A stretch of 64,000 nucleotides of DNA, taken from NCBI GenBank assembly GCA_015680685.1, contig MNCI01009604.1:622603-686602 (forward strand), written 5' to 3'. Positions 23,236-35,389 of the stretch are shown in pieces (positions within the stretch are counted from its first letter, which is position 1; each line of letters begins with the position of its first letter). The position numbers were made by a program, and so were the translations under genes. This DNA comes from Gnetum montanum (Eukaryota > Streptophyta > Gnetopsida > Gnetales > Gnetaceae). Under the pieces are notes generated by a model. It saw nothing but the letters and a program-made list of their open reading frames with translations. It was not told where the DNA came from and did no database searches.

Positions 23236-23600
23236 AAACAACAAATTGTATGCAAGTGCAAGGAGCAATAAAAGCCACGAAATCTTACAAGAAAAATAAT
23301 AAAATAAGCAAAATTTTAGAAAAATAAATTTAAAATTGAATAATAAAACCACCTCACCCAAGTTAGAACTTAGGTAAGGACTAGTAAAATAGAAATTAAA
23401 AAATGGGATTGGGAAACAAGAGTTTGAAAAAAAAGGTTTTGGTAACAACAATTTTCAAAAAATTGGAAGCCTAAAATAATAGACAGAAAATAAATGGTCT
23501 AAGATAAAGGTATTTTTTAAAAAATTCAATAGGTTCCAAGATTGGATCGGAAAATGCAATAGCCACAAGGAAATGGCAAGAAGAGTTGATAAATAAAAGG
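23236..23600. other. Spacer between R1 copies
   Basis: AT-rich. A minus-strand 74-codon Phe/Leu-rich frame reflects base composition only. No gene is supported. Confidence 0.4.
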
Positions 23601-24806
23601 TGGAAGAAAGGCCCTCTTTTTGGTGTTAAAAAGGTGTTGATGTATACATTTTGGACACACCAACACTAAGAAAAAAAACTCATTTGAGGAGACTATTGCT
23701 TAGGGTGTCTCTCATATGGGTACCGAAACCTAGGAATAGTCTTAGCTCGAAAGGGCTATGTGGCCTTTCAAAAATAGTAAAAAAAATGGTAATTTTAATT
23801 AAAATGAGTATTTCAAATTTAAGAATATAAAAGGTAACCAAAATAAATTTTCTTTGTTTCTGACTACGTCATTCATTGCTAGTTCATTACAGACATTGCC
23901 ATAGCCAACACTGCCTGTAGCCATCGGAAGAGGGAGAGAGAGGGAAGAGGCTGGATGAAGGGGCACACTGATGCATCTTTGACACATAGATAGAACGTGC
24001 CCCATCATGAGAATGAGAGAGGGAAATTTGTCCTTGTTTAGAGAACCCCTTTGTAGATGCATAACTCACCAAAAATAGAATGAAACTATAGAATCTATGC
24101 CTGCAACTACTTGTATCAACTGGTACAACACCGCAGTAGAGAGAGAGAGAGGATGAGATGCTAGATGCATTGCTATCTCTGGTCCTATGTTTGTTGTCAT
24201 TATGGGTTTGTTGTGAAAGGGAAAAGAAAACTGCCGCCTCTTGGTTTCCTACTAAGATTGTTGACTGTTGTCCATGCAGCTTTGTTGCTGCTAACTATTG
24301 CTGGTCCGTTGCTAAGAATAAAGAAATAGGACTACAAAACCCACCTATTGCGCTCACCATCTGTTCATGTCAGTTGACCATTGTCACCCTAAGAAAAATA
24401 GAAGAAGAGAGAGAGAAAACAACCGTCCACTAGTTTCTTAGCCCCGGAGATCCTCCTGCTCATCTACGTGTGCCTTAACGGAGAGAGATGCAGTTATTTG
24501 GAAAAAGAGCTTAATTTGTTAAGGAGCCCTTTGCTCCCCCATCATTGATGTCGCCTTTGTTCTGTGCTTTATATCTGCCTGCTAGTGATGTTTCACCTTC
24601 TGCATGTCGATCCACCTTCTCGTACATCAATTTACCTTCCTACACCTCGGTGCACCTTTTTGCACATCGGTTCACCTTTCTGCATATCGGTTCACCTTTC
24701 TGCACGTTAACATTGCTTGGTGAAACAATACATAATTTTAGAGGACAGTTTTGTTGATGATGGTCCTTGTGATAGCATGAACCAAGTTGGGCACAACAAT
24801 GACTTC
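23600..24806 (+). repeat. Direct repeat R1, copy 2 (uninterrupted)
   Basis: Full-length partner of the split copy at 11690-12163 plus 22795-23235. It holds GGACACACCAACAC near the start, an AGAGAGAGAGAGG tract near 24138, a 91-codon frame without domains at 24158-24433, and the minisatellite. The function is unknown. No terminal inverted repeats or TSD are evident. Confidence 0.65.
24588..24710 (+). repeat. Minisatellite, about 20 bp period
   Basis: About six units of GGTTCACCTTTCTGCACATC with variants. It corresponds to the array at 23011-23137, whose units have drifted separately. Confidence 0.8.
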
Positions 24807-24839
24807 AAAGAATCATGGTAGATACTTGTGACTGTTTAT

Positions 24840-25440
24840 CTACGTAGCATCTTGGCTACTTTTCAGTTAATCACAGGTGCGGCACCAGCTTTTGCAGTGA
24901 CATGTAACAGCAACTGAAAAGTCGGCCTTCCACAGTTTCAAAACAAAAGCTGCAAAATCCTGTAAAGTGCTCCGGGAATCTATTGCGGAATGATTTGAAC
25001 ATTTTGGCGTTAAAACATTAAAGAGCACAATACTGCTAAATTAGGCAATAAAGTAATGCCCGTTGCAGGAGGAAATGATACATTCAGGAAATGACTGAAA
25101 TGGAGATGTTCAATATCCAGCAGGCTGCAGCACACGTGTCCATTCACCACGAAGCTGCCGTCTTTTCAGAACGTGACCCATTTCAAAATGTCATTACTGC
25201 ATCAACCTCTCAGAAATCTGCCACAAACTTTTACCGCACCAGCTCTTGGAATACTGCCACATGGCTTTTCTTTGCATTCGGAACTCCCGAATTATGGGTG
25301 TCATGTTACCTTGCATAATGTTCCTAAACTAATCCATCATGTACCCGGTTCCTTACTACTCAAGAAATAATGAGCAGTTGGCCTCAAGAAGTATCTAAAA
25401 TCAGACGGCTTTAGTTTTTTTTTTTTTAAAAGAGAAGGTA
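24840..25440. other. Higher-complexity block partly shared with the GLK-like gene upstream region
   Basis: Bases 24865-24985 resemble 1240-1385 (same strand). A 75-codon plus-strand frame at 25091-25318 begins MTEMEMFNIQQAAAHV; I recognise no family and do not assign a gene. A T run follows at about 25415. It may be a duplicated gene flank or an old dispersed repeat. Confidence 0.4.
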
Positions 25441-25599
25441 GCTTCGTTATTGATTTCTTTTCTTAGCCTTATTAACATATACACGGCAAATTATGGCCCG
25501 TTTAGTTAATTGTATCCAAGAAGATCTCAAGTACAAGGGTAACTTCAGGACGATTCAAAAACCAATAACAAAATGTGAATCCCCTTCAATACACATCTA

Positions 25600-25850
25600 G
25601 TGATACAGTCACGGTAAATCAAACATTTTTTTTAATTTAAAATACTGAATCTCAATCATCAATAAATTCCTGCAAGAAAAAATAAAATTTACTTTAGAAT
25701 AATTGAGTGACCCTGGTCGTTCCCGCTGTGCGATCCCTGGGGCGATCTCGTAGCTCCTACGGGCACCCTCCCACAGCTGTTTTTGGTGATTTGGATTTTC
25801 AAAATAAAATTCAGAAAATTTGCAATTCATATACAAGTCTTGCAAAAACT
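25600..25850 (-). other. GC-rich islet with a short conserved-looking frame
   Basis: Bases 25712-25785 are clearly richer in G+C than the surroundings. On the minus strand, 25845-25609 encodes 78 residues including LWEGARRSYEIAPGIAQRER. A CAG acceptor-like site follows a T-rich tract near 25675. I recognise no family; it could be an orphan exon or part of a SINE-like repeat. Confidence 0.25.
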
Positions 25851-25949
25851 TTAATCACAACTCCTCTCAAAATTTGTTTCCGGACAAATTGTAAATAATC
25901 AAAAATGATGAATAATGTAAGATAACTAAATTTCATTGAAGGCTTAGAA

Positions 25950-25977
25950 ATCACCAATCACCAATCACCAATCACCA
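25950..25977 (+). repeat. (ATCACCA)n microsatellite
   Basis: Four near-perfect 7-bp units. Confidence 0.85.
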
Positions 25978-26374
25978 GAGACTTATGGGTCATATAAAAA
26001 TCTAATTCGGGCTAATAAGAAGAGGGCATTTGTCAACACAAAATCTGGTTTATTACAAATGCTAAAGAAAGATCCGAAATGTTTTGGTATTTTATTGGAA
26101 GCATGAGTATAACAAACTATGCTTTCTCTCTCAAAGATATTAAAAACTTTTATCAAGCTTTATCTCATGGTGATCATAGAATGGAAAAGTTTCATGGTAA
26201 CCATAATAAATAGTAATTCAAAGGCTAGCATCATGAAAAGCTACTTAAATTGAGGAGCCATTGTTATAAAATGTTATTTGAAAGATGTTAAACTTAGCTT
26301 TTCAAATGGAGTTAGAAAAGGAATGGTGCTTTAATAAAGCAATCATACTATTTATAAAAGAAGACAAAATAAAT

Positions 26375-27720
26375 AAAATGAAGATTTATTATATTTGAAG
26401 ACCCCATACGATCAATTGGATAGATATTACATTTTCATGAAAAACAAAGATAAACACTACAAATTAACTAAGCATCAATGGAGCCATAAAAATAAATCAT
26501 ACAAGTTTTTTATTGTAACATTATAATGCTATCTTAAATGGGTAGTCACAACATAAGAAGGAAACAAACATAACTCATTTTTAAGGACTTCTAATTTGCA
26601 GAACCTATAATAAATGTGTTCTTCTTAGGGGAGTTGAATCCATCTTTCACTTTTAATTCTAAAATGATGAGAACTTAAGCAAAGCTTGGTGATAACATTC
26701 TGATTCTTGATTGGAATAGTACCTCAAAGATAGTGAGCTTCTACAACTAGTGTATTAGATCTAATATGGTGTAAATAAAATTATCTCTTGCCTTCCACAT
26801 TAGACCACATTCGTGTTAAAACCTTTTGCTTGACTAGTTGATGAATATGTTTAGGATTTTGCTCCATCACGTCCTAAGAGAATCCTAAATTCTTGCACTT
26901 GTTTTTGAAAGTGGATAGAGCCTTGAAACCTCATGCTAGTTTTTCTTTGATGCACTTCCCTTATATGTAATTGTCTATATAAATGAAGCCCAAATATTTA
27001 AAAGAATCTTTATTTGTAGATTAATAGTTCTAAAATAGAAGTTATAATAGATATTTCTTATACTCCATATCATCAATTTAGTTTTATCCACACTCACTTG
27101 AAAACCATATGAATGATAATAATTTTCTAAAATTTACAGTATATTTTGCATACCTTCTTCAATAGTAAAAATCAAGACAACATCATCTCCATATAAAAGA
27201 AAACTCAGTACTTAGGGTCCAATTTTGATAGTATGGCTATTTTGCCCATTATACAATCATTCTTGCATTTCATCAATAGGAAAACAAAAGAGAGTTGAAG
27301 AAAGTGGATAACCTGGCTTAGCTCCAATTTTTCTTTGGAATTAAAATTTTTCTTTGAATTGTTTTTTATAATTTCAATAATTACTTTATTATACAATCTT
27401 TGAGTTGATGCAATCAAATCTAAAAGGAGGCCAATTTTATGCAAGCACAAATCATATGCTTTTGTAAAATCAATAAAAAAAATAAAAACTCTTTTTTTTA
27501 GGCATTTTTGCAAACTCTATGTAGTGTCTATGAGTAACTAAGTGATCAATAATAGAGTAATTTTGTTTGAAACCTACTTGACACCTTGCCTTAACGTAAT
27601 TACCTTTAGCCCAAAAATTGATTCTTTTTCTAGTAGTTCCCAACAACTTAGCAAAAATAGTATTCATAACCATCATTGAATAATTTTTCAAATTATCTTT
27701 ATCCCTCTTTTTATATTAAA
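26375..27720 (-). pseudogene. Decayed LINE, RT and 3' end
   Basis: Minus-strand reading: CQVGFKQNYSIIDHLVTHRH (27600-27530), FIFFIDFTKAYDLCLHKIG (27490-27430), LLYGDDVVLIF with YGDD at 27193-27182, then FQVSVDKTKLMIWS. The 3' terminus shared with the other LINE copies ends near 26385. The polymerase box is intact, but frameshifts and stops break the ORF. It is the best-preserved RT of this LINE family in the window. Confidence 0.8.
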
Positions 27721-27879
27721 ATATGGCTTTACTAATTTTTTAATGGTAACTTAATCTTGCTTTATTGCTAAATTTAATTTGTGCCAAATTTCTCTATGAA
27801 TACCAAATCTTTCCCACTTTAATAATTCTACATTTAAAACATTTGAATGTACAGCTTTGCTAGATCTAAATAATTATAC

Positions 27880-28840
27880 ATTGATTATAATCAAAAATAT
27901 TTTGGCTAAGCTCCTAGGTTCTATTCTAGTTACTAATAATCTATTCTTGGAACATGAGTTAGAGAAATAAGTTGCGTGCAATTTCCCAAGTAGGATTTAT
28001 GTGGTAACATTCTACCATAGACCATCTACTTACTTTACAATATCTTATTTATAGTGCAAAAGGTCCATAAAATAAAATAGTTATATGCTTTGTAGATTTT
28101 CTAAGGTCTATATTTTAGTAATTCAAAGCAAGTTATGGAGGCACTTCAAAAATTTAAAAGTTCCTAGCACATTGTTATCCACCATCCTAAACTTTTATAA
28201 AGAGTTATGCATTTAGTTCATAAATGACCAAAAAAATTATTTAATAGTTTAATTAGTGTAAAACAATGATGTTCTCTTTCTTCTAGTTATTTATTTAGGC
28301 TTTTTATTTATGAAATTAAAGAGTTGATGCATAAAATACCAACTCAATTTGCAATTGCAATTGGAAGTAGTTTTGTATGTTGATGATAATGTTTAATTTC
28401 AAATTTAACGAAAGGATTGGAATATATGCTTAATACTCTTGATGACTTTTAGTATCATTTAGGAATGAAACTATCTAGAAGACCAAAATTATGATTTGTA
28501 CCATATATAATAAGATATATAATTTTACTATAGAAAACTAATATGTAGATATAACTTCCTCGTACAATTATCTTAGCCTAAAATGCTCCTACAATTAAAA
28601 GTGGGATTAGTGCATTACTCAAAGAGTTGCACGTAGTACGAAACTTTATTTGCTTTACAAAGTAAATATGAGAATGAATCTATTCTAGCTTGGGATATCT
28701 AAAAACTCTTATCATGTTATTGTTTAACCAAATATTCTTTTGTATGAAGTTATGATCTAGCACATAAATAGTGGAAATAGATAGGAGAAATTCAAAAGCT
28801 TTTCTTGCTTGATGAATTTAAAGTGAAAGGATAGACATAA
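27880..28840 (+). pseudogene. Decayed LINE RT fragment, plus strand
   Basis: Starts in a FGQAPRFYS-like degenerate region, with CQVGFMW... near 27990 and VICFVDF at 28080. It continues to a YVDD box at 28376-28387 and an ALLKELH...SLGYLKT segment (28620-28715), homologous to the minus-strand copy at 2232-3640. It has many stops. Confidence 0.65.
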
Positions 28841-28854
28841 TATAAAATTGAATA

Positions 28855-30012
28855 AAATGAAGCTTTATTACATTCGAGGACCCATACAATCTATTGGACA
28901 GTTATAACATTTTCATGAAAAATAAAGATAGACTCTATCAATTAACCAAGCACCAATGGGGGCATCAAAAATAAATGTATAGGTTTTTTTGTTGTAACAT
29001 TAGGATGCTATCTCAAATGAGTAGTTACAACATAAGAAAGAAATACATGTAACTCATCTTAAAGGGATCCTAATTTTCATAACCTATAACTGTGCATTTT
29101 TTGGGGGAGTTGAATCCATCTTCCACTTTCAATTCTAAGATGATTAGAACTTAAGTGAATGTTGCTAATAACATTTCGGTACTTATTAGAATAGTAGTTG
29201 AGAGATGGTAAGTTTCTACATCTAGTTTATTCAAATTAATGTGGTATAAATAAAATTATTTCTTTCTTTCCACATTAGACCATATTTATGTTAAAATCTT
29301 CTTCTTGACTAGTTGGCAATATGTTCAGGATTTTGGTGCACATCCTTCCAAGAGATATTCCATTTTTTCAACCATTGCATTCCCTAAAAATAACAATCAT
29401 GGTCTCGTGACTCCTCAAGAACTACTTTAGAGAATTTGTCTTACCTTGAGATATGTAAGCTATGTGTGTATGTAATGAATTGATCCAAAGCTTCTACTTC
29501 TAAAGGTAATATATCACATTCACATGATAACATTGAGTAAGTGTTTTCATCTTCACCTTTAACTCATTGAGAAATTTTTTTTCTCATTATTTCAATATCT
29601 TTTCAAAGTTTAGCACTAATTCTAGAATCCCAATGAATACATCCATATAATACAATAGAAAAGATAATAGTATGAAAAATTTATTTTTTGACCTTCAAGC
29701 CCAGAGTACTAAATCCTTGCACTTGTTTTTGAAAGCATATAGAGCCTTAAAACCTCGTTATTTTTTCTTTGATGTACTTCCCCCACATATAATTGTTCAT
29801 ATAAATGAGATTCAAATATTTAAAAGAATCTACCATTTGCACATTGGTACCTCAAAAATAAAAGTTATAAAAAGTATTACTTATACCCCATATCATCAAT
29901 TTGATTTTATTCACATTCACTTGAAGATTAGATGAATGACAATAATTTTCTAAAATTTGCAACATATTTTGTATACCTTCTGCTATAGTGGAGATCAAGA
30001 CAATATAACATT
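28855..30012 (-). pseudogene. Decayed LINE 3' half, minus strand
   Basis: Close parallel of 26375-27180 by eye. The minus strand reads GIQNMLQILENYCHSSNLQV, then KLMIWG and DSFKYLNL (30000-29800), and ends in the LINE 3' terminus at 28860. It is cut at 30012, just before the polymerase box. Confidence 0.7.
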
Positions 30013-30079
30013 ATGTTTCTTAAAGTAGACATGATACCCTTAGCAGTTAAATCTATTTTTTAGTTTATAGCTCACATCT

Positions 30080-30905
30080 ATAATCTTTTTTAATTTATCA
30101 TTAGATAAATATGTCAAAACAATGATAATGGAAATCCAGGATAAAGGATGGTTTCGTAAGAGAGTTATTTGGCTTAATAAATGAAATATTCAATTGTACA
30201 TTTTGTATTTTAATCCAAAACAAGTTCAAAAATTGGTAAAATAAGTAGTAATTTAAAAACTATGGGAAAATGTAGAGCAAAAAACAATTTCTATTTGAAT
30301 GATATCAAGGGAAGCCTTAATTCAAAGGAAAACTATTTATCTATAGCCACTCCTCATCATTTGTAGGGATTATCATTTTGAGTGATGGTAAGGTGCTTAT
30401 TTTTCAAGTCATATGATCTATGTTCAACCTTGGATGTAGTTACTCGAAAGAAGTTAGGCCTTCATCCATCCATTGAACCTCTTAAGGTCCTTCCTTGGTG
30501 GGTTGAGCATCGAGTCTTTGAGTGATGATCCTTTTATTTCTCATCATTTACCATGCCTATTTAGCAAAGAGTAAATGGAATATCATCATTTAAGAGTTGA
30601 AATAGGTAGATGGTTCAAAATTACTTATGAAAAATGAATATGTCGATTGTGCTTTACAAATAACATTAAAGATAAATACTATATTTTCTTGTAATGTTTT
30701 ATGTTTTAACAAATTAAACATATGTGAAATATTAAAATGATAAATTTGGTCATTTTATTCAAAATGCTATAAAGAAAACTTGGAAATTTTCTTAATAATG
30801 TTTTCAAAACTCCTAGCTTATACATTTCTATTATCTAATAGATCCAAATGGTTTATAGACATGATAAAATTGTAGTTTTAATTTTAATTTATAAAATTTT
30901 CTCAA
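30080..30905 (+). pseudogene. Decayed LINE C-terminus, plus strand
   Basis: The frame near 30585-30710 gives LRVEIGRWFKITYE then ICRLCFTNNIKDKYYIFL, the cysteine-rich LINE tail. The 3' end lies near 30880 (CTAATAGATCC...GATAAAA...TAGTTTTAATTTTAATTT). This copy lies next to TE-3. Confidence 0.6.
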
Positions 30906-30951
30906 AAAGAAAAATTATACATCATCATGATTATGATTGTACCATATATAA

Positions 30952-31848
30952 TGATGAGTCATCATTGGTTGGATGCATCGACAAGGCCTCGTTGATGCAT
31001 CTCATCCTACATTGACGAGGCCCCATCAATGTAGTGTCTGTCCATCACCTATAAATATGTGCACACTAGCCACATTTATGGAAATCTAGATTTTAATAGC
31101 AGTGAAGCTCACACATTTTTTCCATTTGAAAGTTAGAATTTTTTCCCTAAGTGCCTATAGCAAGAGTCATTAAGTGTATAGATCTTTATTCAAACATTGT
31201 TGTACCTAAGCACGACAATGTGTGGCAATAAAGAAAAACTTTATAATAAATCTTGCAACACTTTAGATAGATTAGTTATTTTATTTATGCATTCAATGTT
31301 TTCAATTATTTGTTAATTGTTCTTAATTATTTGAAAAATATTTTCTAGCAATTGAGTTAATGAGGTTATTAAGTTAGATAGATTAAATACATAAGTATGA
31401 CCACTTTGAGCGTAACATGTATTTGCTTGGTAATCGTAGCAACGTTATTGTTTGGTATGCCCAATAGTGTAGCGCTTGATCGCCTAGTAGGAAATATGTG
31501 GGTTTAGGACATGTATGGAAAGTGAGAATTAATACTTATGTTAGGATTAGTTAAATGATTAGTTAATTAATTAATTAATATGAGCTAATCAAATTACCTT
31601 TATCTACATTTGAGCACCAACTTATAAAACATAAAAAAATGATAAAAATCGAGTGCCTCAGTTACACTTAAGCATACCAATGAACGTCACAAGTGTAATT
31701 GGAAAGATAATGATTAACCTTAAGGCTAGATTCACTTTCAAAAGGGCTAGTGCATTGGAAACAATGAAGTACTTAAAATTCAACCAGATTACACGTGAAT
31801 GTTTTGTGATTCGTATGGTTGGGTGTAGGGGTATGTCACTACTCATCA
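30952..31848 (+). repeat. TE-3 5' LTR
   Basis: Starts TGATGAGTCATC and ends CTCATCA. U3 carries GCATCGACAAGGCCTCG-type dyads. TATAAATA lies at 31050-31057 and AATAAA in R near 31226. U5 has the family motif in divergent form. Length 897 bp; the 3' copy is 902 bp. Confidence 0.85.
30972..31057 (+). promoter_or_regulatory. TE-3 U3 dyad module and TATA box
   Basis: Repeated half-sites ATCGACAAGGCCTCGTTGAT and CATTGACGAGGCCCCATCAATG form imperfect palindromes just before the TATA box. The position matches the GATATC-type module of TE-1, TE-5 and TE-6, but the sequence is unrelated. Confidence 0.6.
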
Positions 31849-31849
31849 T

Positions 31850-31867
31850 TAGCACCATTGCCAGGGA
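31850..31867 (+). other. TE-3 primer binding site (tRNA-Asp type)
   Basis: TAGCACCATTGCCAGGGA matches the tRNA-Asp complement at 14 of 18 positions. All four differences are G-to-A. Confidence 0.8.
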
Positions 31868-31994
31868 CTTTTGTTTGTGGAATGTGTGCTATTTAGGTCT
31901 AAGTAAATATCACTAATATCATTGTACAAACCTAAAGGTCCATATCATTCCCACTATAGATAAAATTATAAACAATTTCATTTTGTTTTGCAAA

Positions 31995-32349
31995 ATGTCT
32001 TCTTTTTCTCGTAAGCCTAAAGATACTAAACCATCTATTCCACAAGAATGCAAGGTGGTATACATTCATCCAAATGAGTTTGTGTCAAATTTCACCTTCA
32101 TCTTACACCATGATGAACAAATGAGATGGCGTGATATGGAGGGCAACATCATCTTGCCTCCTGATAGATCTGTGCCAAAAATGCTATTTAAAACCCTTAA
32201 GAAGTTAGACATAGCAAATCTTCAAGAAGAGTATGTTGTGGATGGATATGACACTTAGAAATACTATCCCACTAAAACACAATGTAAGTTAGATAAACAT
32301 TAAGAGAAACTCTATGAAGCTACAAAGGGGAAACATTACACTAACCCCT
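31995..32349 (+). pseudogene. TE-3 gag, part 1 (N-terminal domain)
   Basis: Starts MSSFSRKP, the start shared with TE-1 and TE-5; an upstream in-frame ATG at 31983 adds four residues. It encodes the conserved N-terminal gag domain (VVYIHPNEFVSNFTFILHHD, MEGNIILPPDRSVPKMLF). It is open to 32258, then has stops, and is interrupted by TE-4 at 32349. Gag resumes at 40474. Confidence 0.75.
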
Positions 32350-33287
32350 TGATGAGAGTGGTTACTCTAATAATTAGAGTAGTTATTATTAGAGCGGTTA
32401 CTCTAATTATTAGAGTGGTTATTATTAGAGCAGTTACTTTAATTATTAGAGTGGTTATTATTAGAGCGATTATTCCTAGGTTACTCCTAGGCCTATAAAT
32501 ACAGTGCCCAAGTGCACAATAGGGAGTAATTCAGAAGGGAAAGTCTTGGAAGGAAGTCTTTCAAGGGAAGTCTTTTAGTAGTCAAGTAGCAAAACTCTTG
32601 TAGTTAGAGTATTTTCCAAGTGCCCATAGTAGGAGGTCTAAGTGTGGATGGATCTTTATCCGAGCATTATGTACCTAAGCACACCTTGTGTATGACAATA
32701 AAGATGAGCTCTTTGATTCATCTTTGCAGCACTTGAGATGTTTTTTCTTACACATTTCTTTTATTTTATTTTCTTATGCATTTATTTTATTTTATGCACT
32801 TTACATTTCTATTCTTAGCATAGCAATTCATTTTAATCAATTTAGCAAATCATTAAATTACACACAGTACAATCACTTTGAGCGTACATGTAACACTTGG
32901 TAACCTAGTAACAATTAGCGTTTGGTAATCCTAGTAGTGTTGCGCTGGCTCAGGATGTGTACGACAAGTGAGAACAGATACTGATGTTAGGATTAGTTAA
33001 AGCCTAGTTAATTAGTAATTAAGTAAAATTAGTCACTTAGTTATCTCTCTCTCTTCTCCCTTATTAGCAGTAGGACATAAAAACATAAAAGCTATAAAAA
33101 TCATATGCCTCAAGCTTACTTAACCATACAATCGTGACATACAGGTAAGCTTGGGAAGACAATGATCAACCAACTCATCCTTGTTCCACAAGGGCGCATA
33201 AGCACTTAGTCCTTGGAATTCAATCAGATTGTGCATGAAATGCTTGTATTCGTATGGTTGAGCATAGGGGTACCTCATTGATCATCA
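32350..33287 (+). repeat. TE-4 5' LTR
   Basis: 938 bp. U3 is a tandem array of about 36-bp units built on CTCTAATTATTAGAG. TATAAATA lies at 32494-32501. AATAAAGATGAGCTCTTTGA in R overlaps the poly(A) signal. U5 has GCGTTTGGTAATCCTAG. Confidence 0.9.
32359..32501 (+). promoter_or_regulatory. TE-4 U3 tandem palindromic array and TATA box
   Basis: About three units of GGTTACTCTAATTATTAGAG plus TGGTTATTATTAGAGC; the 3' LTR has only two (39565-39640). A CCTAGGTTACTCCTAGG dyad follows, then the TATA box. Confidence 0.65.
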
Positions 33288-33288
33288 T

Positions 33289-33306
33289 TGGCGTTGTTGC
33301 TAGGGA
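33289..33306 (+). other. TE-4 primer binding site (tRNA-Asp type)
   Basis: TGGCGTTGTTGCTAGGGA matches 14 of 18 positions of the tRNA-Asp complement. All differences are transitions. Confidence 0.85.
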
Positions 33307-33369
33307 CTTAGTTGTTTGTGTGCTAATTAGAACATAGGAAATCATTCACATCATTGGAAAGTGATCGTA

Positions 33370-35200
33370 TGAAAGTGCCTCACCACCTAGTAATCGTGGT
33401 CGGGGTTGAGATCATAGAAGAGAAGGTAGTAGACACCGTCATGATGACGGTTCTCCTTCTTCTTTACCTTCATCATCTCCTTCACCCTCTCCTTGAATAT
33501 ATGGATGTGGTCATAAAGAAAAAGACCATGGGGATAAAGGTAGGCAAAGTGGAAGTCATAGACGAAATAGCCAAGAAAGGGGATGAGGGCACTCTAGAGA
33601 GTCATGACATAGAAGAAGAGAGAGTAGGGTATAACGTAGGCATCATAGACACCATGGACGAAACGATCACAATGAACCCCTCCTCGCTACTCAAAGTATG
33701 TTGGACATAACTGAGGCTATTAGAATTCCAACAAGGCATCAGAAAGATAGTAGGATCAAGAGATTAGATATGAACAACATCCCACGATTTGAAGGGGGAT
33801 ACAATGCTAATCCTCAGAATCATTTACAAGCATTCCATGATGCGTGTGCTTTATAGAACATAGAGAACGAATGGAAAAAACTTAAGTTTTTCCCATGGAC
33901 GTTAGTTAAAGAAGCGAAAAGCTGGTACCGGTCTTTAGAACCAAAATCCATTTGTAGGTGGAATACTATGTTAGAACTATTTAATGACAAGTACCAAACA
34001 TACTCTTGAGTGTCTAACTTGAGAAAGCAAATCCAAGGCTAGAAACAAGGAGGACATGAATCCTTGGATGCTACCATGGGATGATACTATGAACTATTAC
34101 ATCATTGTCCTAGCCATGGTTATTTGCAAAGGGATCAACTGTGCCATTCCGTGGACAGGCTTAGGCATGAAATGAGAAGAACCCTTGGGACTTATGCCCA
34201 AGGAAGACTATGCAAGCTTAGGTCCCATCAAATTCACAGATTACTAGAGCAAGTTGCTAAGGAAGAAGGTGAGCTATGGAAGAGAGAAAGTGTGAAAGAG
34301 TATAACCAAGATCCTTCCCTTTGGAAGAGGGGAATAAGATTTTGTGAGGATGAAAAAGAGTCACCACTCGAAGAGATGGTGAATAAGAAAACTTTGCCTA
34401 TCCAAAAGATGACATTAGAAGTTTCGGCAAAGGTAGATCAAATGTGGGATTCCCTAGACAACAGATTTAAAACTATTCTTAAAATAGTAGAGGAGTCTAG
34501 AGAGCAAGGTAGTGAGAAAAGAAAAAAGAAAGAGGCTGAACATGCACATAGCAAGGGTAAGGGAAAAGTTTCCATCATTGAAGAGGTTGTGGATTCAAAA
34601 ACAAACAATGATAGTAGATGTGAAATATGTCAATATGACCATCCTAAGGGTTGTTTCCCTGTAATCTCACATCTACAAGAGTCTGGGGTATATGCACTCA
34701 ATCCAAAATTGAGTAAACAACAAGCACCCTGAAGGTTACCTTACCCCCAAGGTAACCCAAGATAGTTCCATCAACCCTTAATGTATTATCCAAGTGGAAC
34801 TTCATCATAACCAATTGAGAAATCTCATTAGTGGCAACACCCAAAATCATGGGGAATGCCACCACTAAGGCAAAAATATCCTTATCGGCAACCTGACTCA
34901 TATGGATATTAAGTGTAGCAGCCAATATTCCCACGTGACTCTACTGGTCACATCACTCCTCAACCTCACAACCAAGCCTGTGAGTATTATGGGACTATCT
35001 CTTCTAGGGGTGATATTCCACAAGCATATTATCCTTCTCATCTAGACACATCAATTCCACCAATAGCTCCACTACCACCTGCTCCAGCTATGCAGGGTGA
35101 AATCCCTACCTAGCTGCAGCAACGTAATGCCACAAGGGCTGTTAACTCTCAACATACTATTGGTTCCAACAACCACATGAAGAAAATACCTTTCTGTAGA
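33370..35200 (+). pseudogene. TE-4 gag (N-terminal domain deleted)
   Basis: The leader fuses near 33360 directly to the Arg/His/Ser-rich linker (DHRREGSRHRHDD), so the N-terminal domain of TE-1, TE-3 and TE-5 is missing. The gag core is at 33754-34270 (NNIPRFEGGYNANPQNHLQA, YRSLEPKSICRW). An open run at 34124-34732 carries the coiled charged region and the knuckle CEICQYDHPKGC. The Pro/Tyr/Gln-rich linker follows to about 35200. Stops at 33855, 34006 and elsewhere are mostly Gln/Arg codons turned to stops. Confidence 0.8.
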
Positions 35201-35389
35201 ACCAATAGACCAACCAAGCCTTTGCAATCACAAGTGGCTGATTCCTTAGATGCCTCAGTATCAATCAAAATTCGGAGCCTCCTTCAACTCAACCACCGCA
35301 CTCAATGCATACGGTCATGCTAACACATGCCGTCACCAATTGGATCAAAGATAGCCACCTTTCTAGGAAATTCTATGATCTTGGGAGTC

